A DNA stretch of 8,612 nucleotides from CAZBGR01 sp964491535 (GTDB taxonomy: Bacteria > Bacillota_I > Bacilli_A > RF39 > UBA660). Below are positions 5,249 to 8,612 of this stretch, piece by piece. The notes under the pieces were generated by a model. That model was not told the DNA's origin. It searched no databases and saw only the letters and a program-made list of their open reading frames with translations. The stretch lies in the NCBI GenBank assembly GCA_964491535.1, contig CAZBGR010000029.1, positions 1-8,612 on the forward strand, read 5' to 3'. Positions within the stretch are counted from its first letter, which is position 1; the number at the start of each line of letters is the position of its first letter. Made by a program: the position numbers and the translations under genes.

Positions 5249-6418
5249 ATGAAAAATAAAGCAATTGTTTTAGGAGTTAATTATTATATCGGATTAAGTG
5301 TTTTAAGATGTTTAGCTAAAAAAAATATTTATACAGTTGCCTGTGATTATGATTTATTGGGTTATGGGTTAAAATCAAGGTATATAAATGAAAAATTAAT
5401 AGTATCTGATTTTAAAAATGAGGGAAAAAATTTATTAAAAGAGTTAATTGAATATGGTAAAAAACAAGTTTTAAAGCCAGTTTTAATCCCTTGTCATGAT
5501 CATTATGTAGAATTTATTGATAAATATTTAAAAGAATTAAAAAAATATTATTTATTACCTGAAATTAAACAAGGTTTGTATACAAAGCTAATTAATAAAG
5601 ATACTTTGTTAAAATTAGCTACTAAACATAAGGTTTTAGTCCCTCCAACTATAAGCTTAACTGAAGATAATATTTATAATAAAGTTAAAAATGAATTGGG
5701 TTATCCTTGTATTGTAAAACCAATTGATTCGCCATCTTTTGTTGAAATTTTTAGGCAAAAGGTTTTTGTAGTTCATAACGAAAAGGAGCTTAAAAAATCC
5801 TTAAAAAAAGTTACGAACTATAATATTGAAGTTATTATTCAAAAAATAATAAAGGGTTTTGATAATCATATGTATACTTTTGATGCATATTTAAATAAAA
5901 AATCTAAGGTGGTTTATTATTTAACTGCTCAAAAAGAAAGACAATGGCCTATCAATTTTGGGGCAAGTGTGTACATTAAACAAAAATATATTCCTAAAAT
6001 AGTTAAAATAGGTTCTAAGTTTTTAGAAGAGATAGGATATAAAGGTTTTGCTGAGATTGAATTTAAAAAGGAAGAAGGTACAAATAAGTTTTATTTGATT
6101 GAAATAAATGCTAGGATTACAAATTTTAATCAAATGATGGAAAAGGTTGGTTTAAATATTCCTTATATTTATTATTGTGATTTAATAGGGAAACCTTTAT
6201 CAAAAAAATATATAAAGAAAACAACTAATATAGCGTTTTGGTATTTATATGAAGACTTTTTTGCTATTAGAGCTTATCTTAAAACTAAACAGTTAAAGTT
6301 TAAGGATATTTTAAAATCCCTTAAAGGGAAAAAAGTTATGGCTATTTGGAGCATTAAAGATCCTTTACCAATGTTTAAGTTTTTAATAAATAAAATAAAG
6401 AAAAAGGTATGCAAATGA
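5249..6418 (+). CDS. ATP-grasp carboxylate-amine ligase, probable D-aspartate ligase
   Basis: ATP-grasp ligases activate a carboxylate as an acyl phosphate and join it to an amine. The 389-residue protein has an N-terminal fold opening KAIVLGVNYYIG, then the ATP-grasp domain: the nucleotide-binding Lys in CIVKPIDS (K157), then EIEF (269-272) and EINAR (285-289), which supply the metal-binding acidic residues. The central LIPCHDHYVEF also resembles D-aspartate ligases. The racemase gene overlaps it by 4 bases (ATGA), pointing to an amino acid of D-form as substrate. In Enterococcus faecium a D-aspartate ligase of this family adds D-Asp to the Lys of the peptidoglycan precursor and is encoded with an aspartate racemase. 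The same role is inferred here. Another envelope or small-molecule acceptor is possible, since the protein is shorter and its ends differ from Aslfm as I recall it. No membrane segment; cytoplasmic. Confidence 0.8.
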   Translation: MKNKAIVLGVNYYIGLSVLRCLAKKNIYTVACDYDLLGYGLKSRYINEKLIVSDFKNEGKNLLKELIEYGKKQVLKPVLIPCHDHYVEFIDKYLKELKKYYLLPEIKQGLYTKLINKDTLLKLATKHKVLVPPTISLTEDNIYNKVKNELGYPCIVKPIDSPSFVEIFRQKVFVVHNEKELKKSLKKVTNYNIEVIIQKIIKGFDNHMYTFDAYLNKKSKVVYYLTAQKERQWPINFGASVYIKQKYIPKIVKIGSKFLEEIGYKGFAEIEFKKEEGTNKFYLIEINARITNFNQMMEKVGLNIPYIYYCDLIGKPLSKKYIKKTTNIAFWYLYEDFFAIRAYLKTKQLKFKDILKSLKGKKVMAIWSIKDPLPMFKFLINKIKKKVCK

Positions 6419-7095
6419 ATTATAAATTAGGAATAATTGGTGGCATGGGTTCTATGGCTACCGTAGAGTTTTTTAAGCGCATAGTTGATAAAACAAAAGC
6501 AAATTGTGATCAAGAACATCTTGATTTAATAATTTTAAATCACGCTTCAATGCCCGATCGGACTCGTTCTATTTTAAATAATAATAAAGATTTGTTTTTG
6601 AAATTAATAAAAGACATTGAATTGTTAGAAAACATTGGGGTATCTTATATTGCTATTACTTGTAATACAAGTTATTATTATATTGAAGAATTACAAAAAA
6701 GAACGAAGCTAAACATAATTAATATGCCCTTTGAAACCTTACAATATATTTTTAATAATTACGGTTCGGTTAAGGTTGGCCTTTTGGGGACTACTGGAAC
6801 TTTAAAATTTGATATTTATAACAAATATGCTTCTCAATTTAAAATTAAAATAATTAAACCAAATGAAATTGATCAAAATATAATAATGGATTCAATTTAT
6901 AAATTAAAACAAACAAAGAATTTGTATTATCCTAAAATTGAACAAATTATTATAAAGATGTTAAAAGAATGTGATTTTATAATATTAGGATGTACAGAAT
7001 TGTCTTTAATGAAATTTAATATTGATTCTGTTAAAATAATTGATGCTATGGATATATTAGTTAAAAAATCTATTGAATTAGTAAAAAACAAATAA
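6415..7095 (+). CDS. Aspartate/glutamate racemase family protein
   Basis: This 226-residue enzyme is a cofactor-independent amino-acid racemase, most likely of aspartate. It shows GIIGGMG (6-12), CDQEH (31-35), NHASMPDRT (42-50), the first catalytic Cys in ITCNTS (C83) and the second in LGCTE (C193). Both Cys are present, so two-base racemisation should work. The length is typical. I chose ATG 6415: AAAGG at 6403-6407 lies 7 bases before it, and it overlaps the ligase stop as ATGA, a sign of coupled translation. An ATG at 6409 is in frame but only 1 base past that site. In an operon with the ligase it would supply D-Asp for ligation. Substrate D-Asp versus D-Glu cannot be decided from these motifs, but the PDRT and DQEH pattern is that of aspartate racemases. 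Confidence 0.9.
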   Translation: MNYKLGIIGGMGSMATVEFFKRIVDKTKANCDQEHLDLIILNHASMPDRTRSILNNNKDLFLKLIKDIELLENIGVSYIAITCNTSYYYIEELQKRTKLNIINMPFETLQYIFNNYGSVKVGLLGTTGTLKFDIYNKYASQFKIKIIKPNEIDQNIIMDSIYKLKQTKNLYYPKIEQIIIKMLKECDFIILGCTELSLMKFNIDSVKIIDAMDILVKKSIELVKNK

Positions 7096-7124
7096 TAATT
7101 GTTCTTTATTATATTGGTTAGTAT

Positions 7125-7153
7125 TTGAAAAATAATTTTTAATTTAGTATAAT
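7125..7153 (+). promoter_or_regulatory. Strong promoter of the NfeD-stomatin operon
   Basis: TTGAAA (7125-7130) is followed by 17 bases and a perfect TATAAT (7148-7153). Transcription would start at about 7160, very close to the ribosome binding site AAGGAGA (7164-7170), so the leader is only about 16 bases. This is the best promoter in the window and makes the operon independent of the racemase gene. Confidence 0.8.
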
Positions 7154-7176
7154 ATAATTAGTTAAGGAGAAGTAAA

Positions 7177-7599
7177 ATGGAATTGGTTTGGATATTATTA
7201 ATTGTTACTTTTTTAATTATTGAAGCTTTAACTTTTAATTTAATTACTATTTGGTTTGCTATTGGAGCTTTAGGAGCTTTTATTATTAGTTATTTTACTA
7301 ATAATATTAGTCTTCAGGTAACTTTTTTTGCTTTAATAACATTATTATCATTAATTTTAACTAGACCATTAGTAAAAAAATGGCTTAAGATTATTCCGGA
7401 AAAAACTAATTTAGATGCTGCAATTGGAAAAACAGCTTTAGTTATTAAACAAATAGATATTAATGAATTTGGGCGAGTTAAAGTAAATGGCAAAGAATGG
7501 ACAGCTAAAGCTGAAGAATTAATAAAGGAAGGGGAAAGGGTTAAAATTTTAGGGATTGAAGGCGTTAAATTAATCGTCAAAAAGAAGGAGGAGAAATAA
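7177..7599 (+). CDS. NfeD family membrane protein (short form)
   Basis: Short NfeD proteins pair with stomatin/SPFH proteins and help organise membrane microdomains. The 140 residues hold hydrophobic segments at about 3-20, 22-40 and 46-62, then a C-terminal OB-fold-like domain (about 78-135) with the family's DAAIGKTALV, GRVKVNGKEWTA and EGERVKILGIEGVKLIV. There is no ClpP-like protease domain, as expected for the short form. The membrane segments should place the OB-fold in the cytoplasm. AAGGAGA 6 bases before ATG supports the start. The last codons (KKEEK) contain the ribosome binding site of the stomatin gene, which starts 2 bases after the stop, so the two are translated together. Complete. 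Confidence 0.92.
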   Translation: MELVWILLIVTFLIIEALTFNLITIWFAIGALGAFIISYFTNNISLQVTFFALITLLSLILTRPLVKKWLKIIPEKTNLDAAIGKTALVIKQIDINEFGRVKVNGKEWTAKAEELIKEGERVKILGIEGVKLIVKKKEEK

Positions 7600-7601
7600 T
7601 T

Positions 7602-8516
7602 ATGGCGGAAGGTTTAATTATCTTAATTATTATATTAGTTTTAATTGTTATTGGTAACATTAAAATTGTGCCCCAAGCGAAATCATTTGTGATTGAGAGG
7701 TTAGGTAGTTATAAAGAATCGTGGTCTACTGGTTTACATCTTAAAATTCCGTTTATTGAAAGGATTTCCGGAATAGTTAGTTTAAAAGAAATGGTTCATG
7801 ATTTCCCCCCACAACCAGTTATAACTAAAGATAATGTAATTATGCAAATAGATACGGTTGTTTATTTTCAAATTACTGACCCTAAATTATATACTTATGG
7901 AGTAGAAGATCCTATTAATGCTATTGAAAATTTAACAGCCACTACTCTTCGTAATATAGTAGGGGATTTAGAGTTAGATGAAACTTTAACTTCAAGGGAT
8001 ATTATTAATAATAAAATGTGTATTATTTTAGATGAAGCGACTGATCCATGGGGGATTAAAATCAATCGCGTTGAATTAAAAAACATTATTCCCCCAGTTG
8101 ATATTCAAGAAGCAATGGAAAAACAAATGAGAGCTGAAAGAGAGAGAAGAGAAGTTATTTTAAAAGCAGAAGGGGATAAAAAGGCAGCTATTTTAAGAGC
8201 TGAAGGAGAAAAGGAAAGTGCTATTTTAGTAGCGGAAGCAAGAAGAGAAGCTCAAATAAGAGAAGCTGAAGGTAAAGCGAAAGCTATTATTAAAATTCAA
8301 GAAGCTAATGCTACAGGGTTAAAATTATTAAAAGATGCTAAAGCTGATCAAGCAGTTTTAACTTTAAAAAGTTATGAAACCTTTATGAAAGTAGCTGATG
8401 GGCAAGCAACTAAAATTATTATTCCCTCTGATTTACAAAAAATGGCTTCTTTAGTGACTGCCACTGGAGAATTGTTTAAAGAAACAAAAGATTTAAATAA
8501 TACAAAAAAGAAATAA
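7602..8516 (+). CDS. SPFH/Band 7 (stomatin-like) protein, QmcA/YbbK-type
   Basis: SPFH proteins form membrane-attached oligomeric scaffolds. The 304-residue protein has an N-terminal membrane segment (residues 5-19), then the Band 7 domain (about 22-170) with the family pattern VPQAKSFVIERLGSY, FPPQPVITKDNV and TLRNIVGDLELDETLTSRD, and NRVELKNIIPP. A long charged coiled coil of repeated AEG/ERR motifs follows (about 170-240: RAERERREVILKAEGDK...), then a C-terminal region with IIIPSDLQ typical of QmcA-type proteins. GGAGGAG at 7587-7593 is the ribosome binding site, 8 bases before ATG. It is the second gene of the NfeD operon, and the pairing is the usual arrangement. A terminator follows. 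Confidence 0.94.
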   Translation: MAEGLIILIIILVLIVIGNIKIVPQAKSFVIERLGSYKESWSTGLHLKIPFIERISGIVSLKEMVHDFPPQPVITKDNVIMQIDTVVYFQITDPKLYTYGVEDPINAIENLTATTLRNIVGDLELDETLTSRDIINNKMCIILDEATDPWGIKINRVELKNIIPPVDIQEAMEKQMRAERERREVILKAEGDKKAAILRAEGEKESAILVAEARREAQIREAEGKAKAIIKIQEANATGLKLLKDAKADQAVLTLKSYETFMKVADGQATKIIIPSDLQKMASLVTATGELFKETKDLNNTKKK

Positions 8517-8551
8517 TTTTATTATATTTAATTAAAAAAGTTAATAATCAT

Positions 8552-8599
8552 TTAAAATTAAAAACGGTATTATAAAATAAATACTGTTTTTAATTTTAA
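8552..8599 (+). terminator. Terminator after the stomatin gene
   Basis: TTAAAATTAAAAACGGTATT (8552-8571) pairs with 8580-8599 over 20 base pairs with one G-T wobble (8566/8585) and an 8-base loop. The GC-containing core is CGGTATT/AATACTG, flanked by A-rich and T-rich arms, so TTTTTAATTTT acts as the U-tract. It lies 35 bases after the stop. The symmetrical arms may also end transcription from the other side. Confidence 0.75.
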
Positions 8600-8612
8600 G
8601 GTTGAGTTTATC

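Noticed and set aside
6416..6418. TGA read as Trp (mycoplasma code)
   Set aside because: All Trp codons seen are TGG and no gene contains an internal TGA. The TGA here forms an ordinary ATGA start/stop overlap.
7088..7104. Terminator after the racemase gene (AACAA...TTGTT)
   Set aside because: The stem is only five AT-rich pairs and is not followed by a clear T-run, so it is too weak to call.
7314..7580. Minus-strand open frame opposite nfeD, and a second at 7895-8086 opposite the stomatin gene
   Set aside because: Both oppose strongly conserved genes and lack ribosome binding sites.

Overview
This is a low-GC bacterial window with dense genes on both strands, AGGAGG-type ribosome binding sites, sigma-A-type promoters and mostly TAA/TAG stops. 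It looks like the chromosome of a low-GC Bacillota, probably a Bacilli or Erysipelotrichia relative. Trp is always TGG and no gene has an internal TGA, so the code is the standard one, not the mycoplasma code. No rRNA, tRNA, CRISPR array or insertion sequence was seen.

Left part (1-2281). The window opens inside a Fic-domain protein that continues upstream. It is followed by a two-gene unit with a good promoter. The first gene is a small unrecognised protein whose ideally spaced Shine-Dalgarno points at ATA rather than ATG. The second is a leucine-rich-repeat lipoprotein whose signal peptide is broken by one missing base in an A7 tract. This unit is visibly richer in G+C than the Fic gene and has start defects in both genes. 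It is the most unusual part of the window: it may be decaying, phase-variable or misread, and it may be an effector/immunity-like pair.

Middle part (2282-5074). A 269-residue ATPase-like protein with imperfect Walker motifs converges on a DUF1861 beta-propeller protein on the minus strand. The two share a strong two-way terminator that includes the last codons of the DUF1861 gene. An unrecognised membrane-anchored protein is read divergently from DUF1861.

Right part (5075-8612). An ATP-grasp ligase and an aspartate/glutamate racemase overlap by ATGA and form an operon with a structured leader. Together they suggest that D-aspartate is made and ligated to an acceptor, as in the D-Asp cross-bridge of enterococcal peptidoglycan. 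A separate NfeD-stomatin operon follows, with a near-consensus promoter and a terminator at the window's end; it is a common membrane-organising pair.

Most of the right half is ordinary core or envelope biology. The points most worth checking are the ATA start, the A7 frameshift, the altered Walker B of the ATPase-like protein and the substrate of the ligase-racemase pair.
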